64,000 nt of DNA from Paenibacillus phytohabitans (lineage in GTDB: Bacteria; Bacillota; Bacilli; Paenibacillales; Paenibacillaceae), in the NCBI RefSeq assembly GCF_013141775.1, contig NZ_WHOB01000069.1, positions 1 to 64,000 of the forward strand, in the 5' to 3' direction. Numbering within the stretch: the stretch's first letter is position 1; the number at the start of each line of letters is the position of its first letter. This document shows, in pieces, positions 42,181-50,732 of this stretch. A program made the position numbers and the translations under genes. The notes under the pieces are model-generated. The model searched no databases and was not told the DNA's origin. It saw nothing but the letters and a program-made list of their open reading frames with translations.

Positions 42181-42723
42181 ATGATGTTGAACTGGCTGCA
42201 AATACATATGGACGTAACAAGCTTGCTCTGGCTGCTGCCTGTATTCTTCATGTTTCATGATTTTGAGGAAATTCTTACAGTTGAGGCATGGGGGAACAAA
42301 CACGGTCCAGCTATAACAGCGTCGCTTTCCCCGTCATTGCAGAAGCGCCTGGCGCCTATGATGGGCATGACCACCAGGAATTTTGCTATGGATGTGCTCT
42401 TCGTGTATATTCTGATAGTGGGGGTAACCTTCGTTGCGGTGTTTTTAGAGTTCTACTGGCTCTACTTAGCCGTGCTCGCTGTGTTTCTGCTGCATGTCTT
42501 CACACATTTGGCACAAAGTATTGTTCTGAGGCTGTATACCCCGGGTGTAGTGACTGCTGTGCTCGTAGCATTGCCGTACTCGATATATGCTTTTTACCGC
42601 CTGCTGTATGAGAATGTTGTCAGCGAAGCTGACATAGGGTGGTCGGTGCTGCTCATGCTGATCCTGACACCACTGCTTGTATGGGGCATGATGAAGAACA
42701 GGACAAGACATAACATCAGCTGA
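42181..42723 (+). CDS. HXXEE-domain membrane protein
   Basis: A 180-residue integral membrane protein with about five hydrophobic segments. The FMFHDFEEIL motif near residue 30 gives the HxxEE signature, and a second histidine cluster, LLHVFTHLAQ, lies in a later helix. The family function is unknown. I chose ATG 42181 with AAAGGAGA eight bases upstream, over codons at 42148 and 42184. Confidence 0.82.
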   Translation: MMLNWLQIHMDVTSLLWLLPVFFMFHDFEEILTVEAWGNKHGPAITASLSPSLQKRLAPMMGMTTRNFAMDVLFVYILIVGVTFVAVFLEFYWLYLAVLAVFLLHVFTHLAQSIVLRLYTPGVVTAVLVALPYSIYAFYRLLYENVVSEADIGWSVLLMLILTPLLVWGMMKNRTRHNIS

Positions 42724-42761
42724 GAATGATGATTTGTTACGGTGACGTTTTCAGAAAAATC

Positions 42762-42832
42762 TTGACGTGACCCCCTAATGATAGATAAAATAATATTATT
42801 GCGTGTTTTTTGGCTACTGAGAATTATTATCA
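42762..42832 (+). promoter_or_regulatory. oppD promoter with Fur-box-like operator
   Basis: TTGACG (42762-42767), an 18-bp spacer and TAAAAT (42786-42791) make a good promoter. Downstream, TGAGAATTATTATCA (42818-42832) matches the 7-1-7 Fur box TGATAATNATTATCA at all but one position, in the leader 31 bases before the start codon. Confidence 0.6.
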
Positions 42833-42863
42833 TACTTTGAAAAGAAGCAGAGAGGGTGACAGG

Positions 42864-43934
42864 ATGGAGCGCCTTTTAGAGGTAAAAGACCTAGCTATAT
42901 CATTCAGAACACGCGGAGGAGAAGTCCAAGCAATCCGTGGTGTCAGCTTTCATGTAAATAAAGGGGAGACACTGGCGATTGTAGGCGAATCCGGTTCCGG
43001 TAAGAGCGTAACCTCGCAAGCAGTCATGAAGCTGGTTCCTCAGCCTGCGGGCGAATATAAGCGTGGACAGATTCTGTTCGATGGACAAGATCTGATCGGC
43101 AAGAATGAGAAGCAAATGCAAAAAATCCGCGGTAAAGAAATCGGTATGATTTTCCAGGATCCGATGACCTCGCTGAATCCGATGATGAAAGTCGGCAGAC
43201 AGATTACCGAAGTACTGTTCAAGCACGAGAAAATTACTAAAGAAGCTGCTTACAAACGCGGCATCGAGCTGCTTAATCTGGTGGGAATTCCTTCACCTGA
43301 ACGCCGTTTCCAGCAGTACCCGCATGAGTTCAGCGGCGGGATGCGCCAACGTGTCGTGATTGCTATGGCACTTGCCGCTAACCCTAAGCTCCTGATTGCC
43401 GATGAGCCGACAACCGCGCTTGACGTTACCATTCAGGCACAGATCCTGGATCTGATGAAGGACCTGCAGAAGAAGATTGATACAGCGATCATTTTCATCA
43501 CCCATGACCTTGGGGTTGTGGCGAGAATGGCAGACCGTGTAGCCGTAATGTACGCCGGTCAAATCGTTGAAATGGGCACAGCGGAAGAGATCTTCTATGA
43601 TCCAAGACATCCGTATACTTGGGGCTTGCTGGCTTCCATGCCTAGTCTTGAGAGCAAGGGTTCCCTGCTTACAGCGATTCCAGGAACACCTCCCGATCTG
43701 ATCAAGCCTCCTAAGGGTGATGCCTTCGCACTGCGGAGCACATATGCCATGGCGATTGACATGGAGAAAGAACCGCCAATGTACAAGGTTTCAGATACTC
43801 ATCTTGTGAAGTCCTGGCTGTTGCATCCGATGGCACCTGCGGTAGAACCGCCGGATGTCGTGAAGAAGCAGCGCCGCGTCTTGAGCAATGCCTATCCGGA
43901 GCCGGTTCTCGTGCAGAACAGCAGCGAGTATTAA
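42864..43934 (+). CDS. oppD: oligopeptide ABC transporter ATPase (OppD-type), orphan
   Basis: A 356-residue OppD/DppD ATPase: Walker A GESGSGKSV, Q-loop MIFQDPMTSLNPMM, signature EFSGGMRQR, Walker B LLIADEPTTALD and H-loop FITHDLG. The C-terminal oligopeptide-transporter tail (IPGTPPDLIKPPKGDAFALR) is present. I start at ATG 42864 behind GAGAGGGTGACAGG. No permease, binding protein or OppF partner is adjacent, and a terminator follows directly, so partners must be elsewhere. The Fur-box-like site suggests iron control. Confidence 0.88.
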   Translation: MERLLEVKDLAISFRTRGGEVQAIRGVSFHVNKGETLAIVGESGSGKSVTSQAVMKLVPQPAGEYKRGQILFDGQDLIGKNEKQMQKIRGKEIGMIFQDPMTSLNPMMKVGRQITEVLFKHEKITKEAAYKRGIELLNLVGIPSPERRFQQYPHEFSGGMRQRVVIAMALAANPKLLIADEPTTALDVTIQAQILDLMKDLQKKIDTAIIFITHDLGVVARMADRVAVMYAGQIVEMGTAEEIFYDPRHPYTWGLLASMPSLESKGSLLTAIPGTPPDLIKPPKGDAFALRSTYAMAIDMEKEPPMYKVSDTHLVKSWLLHPMAPAVEPPDVVKKQRRVLSNAYPEPVLVQNSSEY

Positions 43935-43974
43935 GAACCGGGCTATAGCACATACTATTAAGATTAGCGTCAGG

Positions 43975-43998
43975 CCGATTGCGGCTTGGCGCTTTTTT
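43975..43998 (+). terminator. terminator after oppD
   Basis: AGCGTCAGGCCG pairs with CGGCTTGGCGCT (two G-T pairs) around a 4-base loop, then TTTTT. Confidence 0.85.
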
Positions 43999-44133
43999 GA
44001 CGATTCAGGAAGCAATGAGTTTCTTCGAAGGTGGACGAAGCTTAAAGTTACCGCAAAGAACATGCCCGGCCGATCTGCCTGACTTTAAGTTTATAAAAAT
44101 ATAAAATAATACATATATATATAAATAAAAGTA

Positions 44134-44162
44134 TTGACTAATTTGTCATTGCGCAGCAAAAT
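44134..44162 (+). promoter_or_regulatory. promoter of the GH43 gene
   Basis: TTGACT (44134-44139), a 17-bp spacer and CAAAAT (44157-44162), following a long AT-rich stretch (44090-44130). Confidence 0.5.
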
Positions 44163-44190
44163 GTAAGGGTATACATAAGGGGGTTATAAG

Positions 44191-45624
44191 TTGAGAACAA
44201 GAACGCTAACATCTTTGATATCCTTAGCTTTGCTGTCTGCCTGCAGTGGCGGGAATGCTGCAAGAACACCTGAGTTTGAGAATGTATCGGTACACGATCC
44301 CTCCGTGATCAAGGCTGACGATACTTATTATGTGTTTGGTTCACATTTGGCCTCGGCCAAATCCAAGGATCTGATGTCATGGACTCAGATTTCCTCCGGG
44401 GTAAAGGATGACAATGTGCTTATCCCCAATGTAACGGAGGAACTCAGCGAGACTCTCAGCTGGGCACAATCGGACACGCTCTGGGCGCCTGATGTCATTC
44501 AGCTGGCTGACGGGAAATTCTACATGTATTACAATGCCTGCCGGGGGGATTCACCGCTGTCGGCACTCGGCATCGCAGCCGCTGACAAGGTCGAAGGCCC
44601 TTATAAGAATAAAGGAATTATCCTTAAGTCGGGAATGGCCGGCACCGGAGATGACGGTGAGGTCTATGATGCTACCGTGAAGCCGAATGTAGTAGACCCT
44701 GATGTGTTTTTTGATAAGGACGGCAAGCTGTGGATGGTCTACGGTTCGTATTCCGGAGGCATCTTCATTCTGGAGCTGGACCCGGCTACGGGATTCCCGC
44801 TGGCAGACCAAGGGTATGGCAAGAAGCTGCTGGGGGCGAATCATGCCCGGATAGAAGGGCCTTATATGCTGTACAGTCCGGAGACGGATTACTATTACTT
44901 GTTCCTGTCTTACGGCGGACTCGATGCGAACGGCGGCTATAATATCCGTGTTGCCCGCTCCAAGAATCCGGACGGACCGTTTGAGGATTCTGAAGGCAAA
45001 GCTATGATTGACGCGCAGGGGACGGCTGGTGTTCTGTTTGATGATCCGGCATATGCCCCTTACGGGGTGAAGCTGATGGGGAATTATGAGTTCCTGAACA
45101 CGGATCAGGAACCTTCTGCCAGCGGTGCAGGGTATGTCTCTCCCGGACATAACTCGGCATATTATGATGAGAAGAGCGGGCAATATTATCTGATTTTCCA
45201 TACCCGGTTCCCGTATCTTGGCGAGCAGCATGAAGTGCGGGTACACCAGATGTTCCTGAACGAAGCGGGCTGGCCGGTTGTGGCACCTCACCGCTACAGC
45301 GGGGAGAAGATCGGCAAGTACTCCGGTAAGGATGTGACCGGAGAGTACAAATATGTGAATCACGGTAAGGATATCACCGCTGAGATTGTGAAGTCGGAGA
45401 TCATTAAGCTGAATACAGACGGTACGATAAGCGGCGCAGTAACAGGTACATGGAGCCTGGGTGATGAGCATAATGCGAAGCTGACTATAGACGGGACGGA
45501 GTATAGCGGCGTGTTCCTGCGTGAATGGAATGAAGCGACCGCCAGCAACGTAATGACATTCACGGCATTGTCGGCGGAAGGCATCTCAGTCTGGGGAAGT
45601 CATGTATCCCTGCAGAACAAGTGA
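44191..45624 (+). CDS. GH43 arabinan endo-1,5-alpha-L-arabinanase lipoprotein
   Basis: This secreted, lipid-anchored glycoside hydrolase (477 residues) would cut alpha-1,5-arabinan outside the cell. The lipobox is LLSACSG. The five-blade propeller shows the GH43 residues: the base aspartate in VSVHDPSVIKADDTYYVFG, the pKa-modulating aspartate in VVDPDVFFDKDGK, and the acid glutamate in NHARIEGPYMLY. A C-terminal beta domain (from about residue 395) resembles those of AbnB-type enzymes. TTG 44191 is the start, with AAGGGGG upstream. It stands alone. Confidence 0.85.
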   Translation: MRTRTLTSLISLALLSACSGGNAARTPEFENVSVHDPSVIKADDTYYVFGSHLASAKSKDLMSWTQISSGVKDDNVLIPNVTEELSETLSWAQSDTLWAPDVIQLADGKFYMYYNACRGDSPLSALGIAAADKVEGPYKNKGIILKSGMAGTGDDGEVYDATVKPNVVDPDVFFDKDGKLWMVYGSYSGGIFILELDPATGFPLADQGYGKKLLGANHARIEGPYMLYSPETDYYYLFLSYGGLDANGGYNIRVARSKNPDGPFEDSEGKAMIDAQGTAGVLFDDPAYAPYGVKLMGNYEFLNTDQEPSASGAGYVSPGHNSAYYDEKSGQYYLIFHTRFPYLGEQHEVRVHQMFLNEAGWPVVAPHRYSGEKIGKYSGKDVTGEYKYVNHGKDITAEIVKSEIIKLNTDGTISGAVTGTWSLGDEHNAKLTIDGTEYSGVFLREWNEATASNVMTFTALSAEGISVWGSHVSLQNK

Positions 45625-45692
45625 ATTTATCCCGGTCAAGGCTATAGTTATTGTAAGCAGAAATATAAAGTAAAGGGTTAACCAGTTATACG

Positions 45693-45744
45693 AAACAGCG
45701 GCAGCAAAGGACCAACTATAGTCCCTGGCTGCCGCTGTTTTTTA
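45693..45744. terminator. bidirectional terminator
   Basis: AACAGCGGCAGC pairs with GCTGCCGCTGTT, an inner GGAC/GTCC extends it, and TTTTTT follows. It serves the convergent GH43 and CynX-type genes, and overlaps the end of the latter. Confidence 0.88.
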
Positions 45745-46908
45745 TTCTGGAGAACTTTTTTTGTTCCCAATTGCCAATTGAACGATAATCTGAAGCACGA
45801 TGATGCCAGCCAAACCATAGAATGCTTGTACGAAGCTGCCCGTAGCATCGTAGTACCAGCCCATGGCCAGCGGCCCAAGCGCTCCGAGAATATAACCGCC
45901 GGATTGGGTCATTGCAGACCAGCTGCTGGCTTCCTGGGCGTTGCTTGTTTCATCAATGGGCAACATTAATGCAATCGGAAACAGTCCGCCCACACCAATA
46001 CCGAGCGGGACGGCCGCGAGCCAAGGGCTAACGGACAGGTTCAGCATCAGGACACCGGTCAACTCCATTAACGCACACCCGACAAGCCAGAATACACGTC
46101 TTTGGTAGCGGTGTACAAGCATGGGAATGAACAACGTAGAGGGCAGCGATATCAATGTAAATAAGGTTTGGATGTTTCCGGCCGTCTCCTGGCTGTACCC
46201 CTGGCTTTGGATGGCTGGCGCGAGCCAGGCGGTTAAGGAATAGAAGATCGCTGCCATCAGCCCGAAGAATAGGGTCAGCACCCAGGCACGCCTGTTTTTC
46301 ACCGGAAGAGGTGCATGAAGTACACTCTTAGTTATACCGGATTGCCGGTCTGTGTGCGCAGACCAGGCTAACCGCAACCAGACAGGCAATGCAATGGCTG
46401 CGGGGAATGCCCATACAGCCAGTGAGCTCCTCCATGATCCCCCCAGCAGATGCTGAAGCGGAACCGAAAGTCCCACACTAATGCTCGCACCCGCCACCAT
46501 CGCTGTAGAGTAGATCCCTACCATGGCTGCCACCCGGTCAGGGAAATGCTGTTTGATGAAGCTGGACAACAGCGGCCCTGCCAAGGCAATTCCTACACCC
46601 GATAAAAAAGAAGTGAACATCATCAATGGAGTTGTGTCCACAAACAAGCGTAATCCCGTACCCAGCCCGATGAGGATTAGAGCCAGAACAATGGCCTCTT
46701 CATTTCCCCACCTTCTGCTTAATCTAACGGAGAACGGAGCAAATAGGCCCATGCATAATACCGGAAGTGTAGTTAACAGACTGGCGGTAATCCCGCTTAT
46801 ACCCAGATCATTTTGTATGGTGCTCATTAGAGGAGAAATGGATGTAATAGGTGGCCGTAAATTCAGTGAAGCCAGGATAAGCGCCAAGACGATGTAAAAA
46901 AGTTTCAT
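45742..46908 (-). CDS. MFS transporter, CynX/NimT family
   Basis: A 388-residue major facilitator with about 12 membrane segments; the family-typical start LALILASLNLRPPITSISPLM and the GVGGLFPIALMLPIDET motif in the second half fit CynX/NimT (cyanate or nitroimidazole-type) transporters. I start at ATG 46908, preceded by GAGGAGATTCAGA. The longer frame to 47004 runs into the regulatory region. It is divergent from a LysR gene that probably controls it. Confidence 0.85.
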   Translation of the reverse strand: MKLFYIVLALILASLNLRPPITSISPLMSTIQNDLGISGITASLLTTLPVLCMGLFAPFSVRLSRRWGNEEAIVLALILIGLGTGLRLFVDTTPLMMFTSFLSGVGIALAGPLLSSFIKQHFPDRVAAMVGIYSTAMVAGASISVGLSVPLQHLLGGSWRSSLAVWAFPAAIALPVWLRLAWSAHTDRQSGITKSVLHAPLPVKNRRAWVLTLFFGLMAAIFYSLTAWLAPAIQSQGYSQETAGNIQTLFTLISLPSTLFIPMLVHRYQRRVFWLVGCALMELTGVLMLNLSVSPWLAAVPLGIGVGGLFPIALMLPIDETSNAQEASSWSAMTQSGGYILGALGPLAMGWYYDATGSFVQAFYGLAGIIVLQIIVQLAIGNKKSSPE

Positions 46909-46998
46909 TCTGAATCTCCTCATGGTAGTAGTATTGTAGCATTCACCCGTGATCATGAGCCCGTGACAGAGCATTGGGGGATGCACGGTTAAGTATAG

Positions 46999-47030
46999 AA
47001 TCATTAGAATGATTGAACAATACTATTGTT
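46999..47030. promoter_or_regulatory. tandem palindromes between the CynX-type and LysR genes
   Basis: AATCATTAGAATGATT (46999-47014) and AACAATACTATTGTT (47016-47030) are both perfect inverted repeats. They sit midway in the divergent intergenic region. They are good candidates for the recognition and activation sites of the LysR regulator. Confidence 0.55.
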
Positions 47031-47074
47031 TCTATTAAAATGATTACTAAAATCAATGATTGGAGGTGGCCAAT

Positions 47075-47950
47075 ATGGAGATTCGTCAGATGGAAAACTT
47101 CATTGCGGTGTGCGAGGAGCTTCATTTCACACGGGCAGCTGAGAAGCTTGGCATATCCCAACCTACCCTGAGTCAACAAATACGTGCGCTGGAGGATGAA
47201 CTCGGCGTTCCCTTATTCGACCGGGTCGGCAAAAGGATTGTGATGACACAGGCAGGAAATCTGTTTCTGGAGCACTGTGTACAGATGATCCGTCATTTAC
47301 AGAATACCCGGGATGCATTAGCTGAATTCCGCAATGATCAGCGGGGCCGCCTGGTACTCGGTGTTCTACCTTCCGATCTGGACTACCGGATTACTCCTTT
47401 GCTGGCGGATTTTCATACCCGGTTCCCTAAGGTGCAGCTGAAGGTTGTCTCTTCGGTCTTCGTCTTGAATCAAGTGCTGGAGAATGAAGTAGACATCGGC
47501 ATCGACGTCTCGTCTGCTCCGGATGACCGGCTTGTACGCATTTCTTTGTGCAGTGAAGAATATGTGCTGGTCGTTTCAGAGAATCATGATTGGGCGAAGC
47601 GAAGCTCGATTGGTATCCGGGAGCTGCGTGATATCCAAACGGTGATGTTTCCCGAAGGATTTACAGGCAGAGAGCTGGTGGATAACTATTGCCGTAAGTA
47701 TGGCTTCAGCTTAAATACGATTATGGAGATCAGTTCGGCCACTTCCATTATTAGCCTGGTAAAAGCCAATGTCGGAGGAACCCTGCTGCCGTATCCTCTG
47801 ATCCAAGCGATGAATGAACCGACACTGCGCTGCATCCGAATTACAGATGATCCACCATACCGTCACTTTGAGATCATTCACCGGTCAGACCGGTTTCTGA
47901 CTAAATCGGCCAAGGCATTTATTGAGAAAACTATTGCGTATTTCAATTGA
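47075..47950 (+). CDS. LysR-family regulator (CynR-like)
   Basis: A 291-residue LysR regulator: N-terminal winged helix-turn-helix MENFIAVCEELHFTRAAEKL, then SQPTLSQQIRALEDELGVPLFDR, and a periplasmic-binding-type effector domain from about residue 90. I chose ATG 47075 behind GGAGGTGGCCAAT. It is divergent from the CynX-type MFS gene, with two palindromes between them. Confidence 0.9.
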   Translation: MEIRQMENFIAVCEELHFTRAAEKLGISQPTLSQQIRALEDELGVPLFDRVGKRIVMTQAGNLFLEHCVQMIRHLQNTRDALAEFRNDQRGRLVLGVLPSDLDYRITPLLADFHTRFPKVQLKVVSSVFVLNQVLENEVDIGIDVSSAPDDRLVRISLCSEEYVLVVSENHDWAKRSSIGIRELRDIQTVMFPEGFTGRELVDNYCRKYGFSLNTIMEISSATSIISLVKANVGGTLLPYPLIQAMNEPTLRCIRITDDPPYRHFEIIHRSDRFLTKSAKAFIEKTIAYFN

Positions 47951-48100
47951 TTTGAATGCAGATCCTGATAAGGTAACTTCTTATAAAATCATGCCCATAA
48001 TACAACATTTCCCTGATCCAGGCGGCCGTAATTCAAGATTGTTGTATAGAATGCAGGATTTCAGCGTTTTCAAGCGGCTTAGCCGGATTATTCTTGTATT

Positions 48101-48216
48101 TTCTACAACAATCCTGCCGAACACCCGGCTACTTATCGGTCAGAGTTGCAGAACGTACAACATTTAGGTCTAGAGTGCTTTCTAAAAGTCTCCATTCTCC
48201 CAGTAACGAATCCAAT
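48101..48216. repeat. dispersed intergenic repeat, copy B
   Basis: It aligns along its length with 25897-26012, at about 70% identity by eye: TACAACAATCC, ACCCGGCTA, TACAACATTTA, AAGTCTCCATTCT and GTAACGAATC are shared. Confidence 0.7.
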
Positions 48217-48272
48217 GGCAGGTATTGTCGCCTGTGTTCCAGTCCCGCTGCGTGACCGGTAACTTGTATGAC

Positions 48273-48307
48273 AAACAGCGGGTCTCCGCCTGGAGATCCG
48301 CTGTTAA
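48273..48307. terminator. hairpin downstream of fabF
   Basis: AACAGCGG-TCTCC pairs with GGAGA-CCGCTGTT around a 4-base loop. Its T tract is short on the minus strand (CTGTTTG). Confidence 0.6.
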
Positions 48308-48357
48308 GTAGTAACATACTATTCTTAGGCCATTGAATGCCGCGACTTCATCCTGAC

Positions 48358-49596
48358 TTACTCCTCATACCTGCGCAGCACGATGACTGCATTATGTCCG
48401 CCGAAGCCAAAGGAATTGGAGATCCCGATCTTCAGATCCGCCTGACGGGCATGGTTAGGAACATAATCCAGATCGCACAATTCGTCAGGCTGCTCCAGAT
48501 TGATTGTTGGCGGAATCAGGCCTTCCTGAATGCTTTTGAGCAGGGCGATCGCTTCCAGGCCTCCGGCTGCTCCGAGCGCATGTCCGGTCATCGACTTGTT
48601 CGCAGTGACCGGAATCCGGTAGGCGTCCTCGCCGAACAGCTTCTTAATTGCCATGGTCTCAGAACGGTCTCCGACGATCGTACTGGTCGCGTGGGCACTG
48701 ATTACATCCACCTCTGCCGGGGCGATTCCGGCCTCTCTTAGCGCCAGCTTCATCGCCTGGTAGGCGCCTATGCCCTCAGGATGAGTGGCTACCATGTGAT
48801 AAGCATCAGAGCTGGCGCCATAACCGGTTACCTCGCCATAGATGACAGCATCCCGCTGTAAGGCATGGGAGAGCGACTCCAGGATGACAATTGCGCCGCC
48901 TTCCCCGATGACAAAGCCGTCGCGGCTCTGGTCAAAAGGCCGGCTGGCCTTCTGCGGCTCCTCATTGCGGGTGGATAGGGCGGTTGCATTGCCGAAGCTG
49001 GCCAGGGCAATTTCGGTCACCGCCGCTTCGGCACCCCCGGCGAGGATCACATCGGCTCCGCCGTAACGGATCAGGCGGAAGGCTTCGCCGATGGCGGTGT
49101 TACCAATCGAGCAGGCAGTGACCGGCGAGAGGGTCGGTCCTAAGGCTCCAAGCTTAATGCTGATCATTGCGGCTGCCATATTGGAGATCAGCATCGGGAT
49201 CAGGGTTGGACTTACCCGCTCCGGGCCACGCGAGCGCAGCAGATCACCCTGCTCCATTAGGGTCTGGATGCCGCCTACTCCGGAGCCTACATAGACACCG
49301 AGCCGTTCGCGGTCAATCTTGTCCAGCTGCAGGCCGGAATGCGCCCAGGCCTCCTCGGCGGCGGCAAGCGCGAACTGGCTGAACCGGTCCATGCGTCGCG
49401 CTTCCTTGCGGCCGAATCTGGCGTCAGGATCAAACTCCTGTACAGAGCCGGCAATTTTGGTCTTGAAATGTGCTGTATCAAAAGTAGTAATCGGCGAAAT
49501 TCCCGATTCACCAGCAGCCAAGCGGCTCCAGAACTGTTCTACGGTATTGCCAAGCGGCGAAATAACGCCCATTCCTGTGATCACTACGCGTTCCAT
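48358..49596 (-). CDS. fabF: beta-ketoacyl-ACP synthase II-type enzyme (variant FabF)
   Basis: This condensing enzyme of 412 residues has the FabF architecture: N-terminal VVITGMGVISPLGNTVEQFW, nucleophile Cys162 in VTACSIGNTAIGEA, the first histidine in SAHATSTIVGD and the second in KSMTGHALGAAGG. The active-site residues are kept, but their surroundings differ from the usual ACATGTNAIG and NAHGTST forms. It may therefore be a paralogue with a special chain preference. TTTAGGAGGATTATCGT precedes the ATG. It has no acpP or other fab gene beside it and is divergent from a MmyB-like regulator. Confidence 0.88.
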   Translation of the reverse strand: MERVVITGMGVISPLGNTVEQFWSRLAAGESGISPITTFDTAHFKTKIAGSVQEFDPDARFGRKEARRMDRFSQFALAAAEEAWAHSGLQLDKIDRERLGVYVGSGVGGIQTLMEQGDLLRSRGPERVSPTLIPMLISNMAAAMISIKLGALGPTLSPVTACSIGNTAIGEAFRLIRYGGADVILAGGAEAAVTEIALASFGNATALSTRNEEPQKASRPFDQSRDGFVIGEGGAIVILESLSHALQRDAVIYGEVTGYGASSDAYHMVATHPEGIGAYQAMKLALREAGIAPAEVDVISAHATSTIVGDRSETMAIKKLFGEDAYRIPVTANKSMTGHALGAAGGLEAIALLKSIQEGLIPPTINLEQPDELCDLDYVPNHARQADLKIGISNSFGFGGHNAVIVLRRYEE

Positions 49597-49706
49597 ACGA
49601 TAATCCTCCTAAAAGTTATGTGAGCATATACTTAAGTTTTGTAAGTATAACCGGATGCTTTCTAGACCTATTGTTCCACTTAACTTATCCTATTACAAGT
49701 TGTAGT

Positions 49707-49720
49707 TTATACTAGTATAA
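49707..49720. promoter_or_regulatory. palindrome between fabF and the MmyB-like regulator
   Basis: TTATACTAGTATAA is a perfect 14-bp palindrome in an AT-rich divergent promoter region; flanking GTAGT and ACTAC extend the symmetry loosely. It is a candidate operator for the regulator at 49768. Confidence 0.5.
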
Positions 49721-49767
49721 TTACTACTACACTAATAGGCAGACCAACCGGAAGGCAGGGAGAATCA

Positions 49768-50613
49768 ATGTCCAATCAGAACAGGCTGCAAGCATTATCC
49801 GATTTCCTGAAATCCAGACGTGCGGCCATCTCGCCGGCAGCGGCAGGACTGCCGGAAGGCTCGCGCAGAAGGACGCCGGGGCTAAGACGCGAAGAGGTGG
49901 CACAGCTGGCCGGGGTCAGCAATACCTGGTACACGTGGCTTGAGCAGGGGCGTGATATTAAAGTATCTCCATCCGTTCTGGATTGTATTGCCGCAGCACT
50001 GCGGCTGACCAAGGATGAGCGGAGCTACTTATTTGCCCTGGCCTTGGATAACGGGCCGGGAAGTATGATTTATCCTCAAGAGGAGAGCTCAGTGATTCAT
50101 CCGTCCCTGCAGAAGATCCTGCAGGAGCTGAAGAGCTGTCCGACAATCATCTCGGACCGGCACTGCGGCATTGTCGGCTGGAATGAGGCAGCCGCACATG
50201 TGTTTCTTGATTTCGCCAAGCTGCCGCCGGAGCAGCGCAATATGATCTCCCTGCTATTTGTACGCAAGGAATTCAGACGGCTGGCCGTGAACTGGGAGCA
50301 GTTTGTCCGGGGGTACCTGTCGATTTTTCGCGCCTATTACGGGCAATATCTGGAGGACCGCTGGTATGATGAATTCATTGCGGAAATGAAGGACCAGCAT
50401 CCGGAGTTCAATCAGCTATGGGAGGAGAGCCGGGTAAGCTCCGCTCCGGACGTAGTACTGGAGTTCCGGCATGCCAAAGCCGGCAAAATGCTGTTCCATC
50501 TGACCTCGCTTCAGGTGCAGGGCAGCACGGATCTGCGCTGCAGCATCTACACCCCCGCCGGAGATTCCAACACAGAATCCAAGCTGAAGCAGCTGATGGA
50601 GCCTGAATCGTAG
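49768..50613 (+). CDS. XRE regulator with MmyB-like ligand-binding domain
   Basis: A 281-residue regulator with an N-terminal helix-turn-helix (SRRRTPGLRREEVAQLAGVSNTWYTWLEQGRDI, residues ~30-65) and the MmyB-like C-terminal domain (SDRHCGIVGWNEAAAHVF onward). From memory, this ligand domain is PAS-like and some members hold fatty-acid-like ligands. That would suit its position divergent from a ketoacyl synthase gene, though this is inference. ATG 49768 has GGCAGGGAGAATCA upstream. Confidence 0.88.
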   Translation: MSNQNRLQALSDFLKSRRAAISPAAAGLPEGSRRRTPGLRREEVAQLAGVSNTWYTWLEQGRDIKVSPSVLDCIAAALRLTKDERSYLFALALDNGPGSMIYPQEESSVIHPSLQKILQELKSCPTIISDRHCGIVGWNEAAAHVFLDFAKLPPEQRNMISLLFVRKEFRRLAVNWEQFVRGYLSIFRAYYGQYLEDRWYDEFIAEMKDQHPEFNQLWEESRVSSAPDVVLEFRHAKAGKMLFHLTSLQVQGSTDLRCSIYTPAGDSNTESKLKQLMEPES

Positions 50614-50732
50614 GGCGATAACTATTTTTTATGGATTCATAAAAAACTATAAATATGCAATATCGAATTTGCCGTTTATACTCCTTATATGATGAATTAA
50701 TTCCTGCGGGATCGTAAAAGGGGCAAAGGTCA

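Larger units (their letters stand above)
47951..48357. other. 407-bp non-coding stretch with dispersed repeat and hairpin
   Basis: I see no gene. GATTGTTGTATAGAATGCAGG at about 48037 is roughly the inverse of the words around 48145 (TGCAGAACGTACAACA), so the 48037-48165 segment could fold on itself. The repeat copy and a terminator hairpin fill the rest. Confidence 0.5.
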
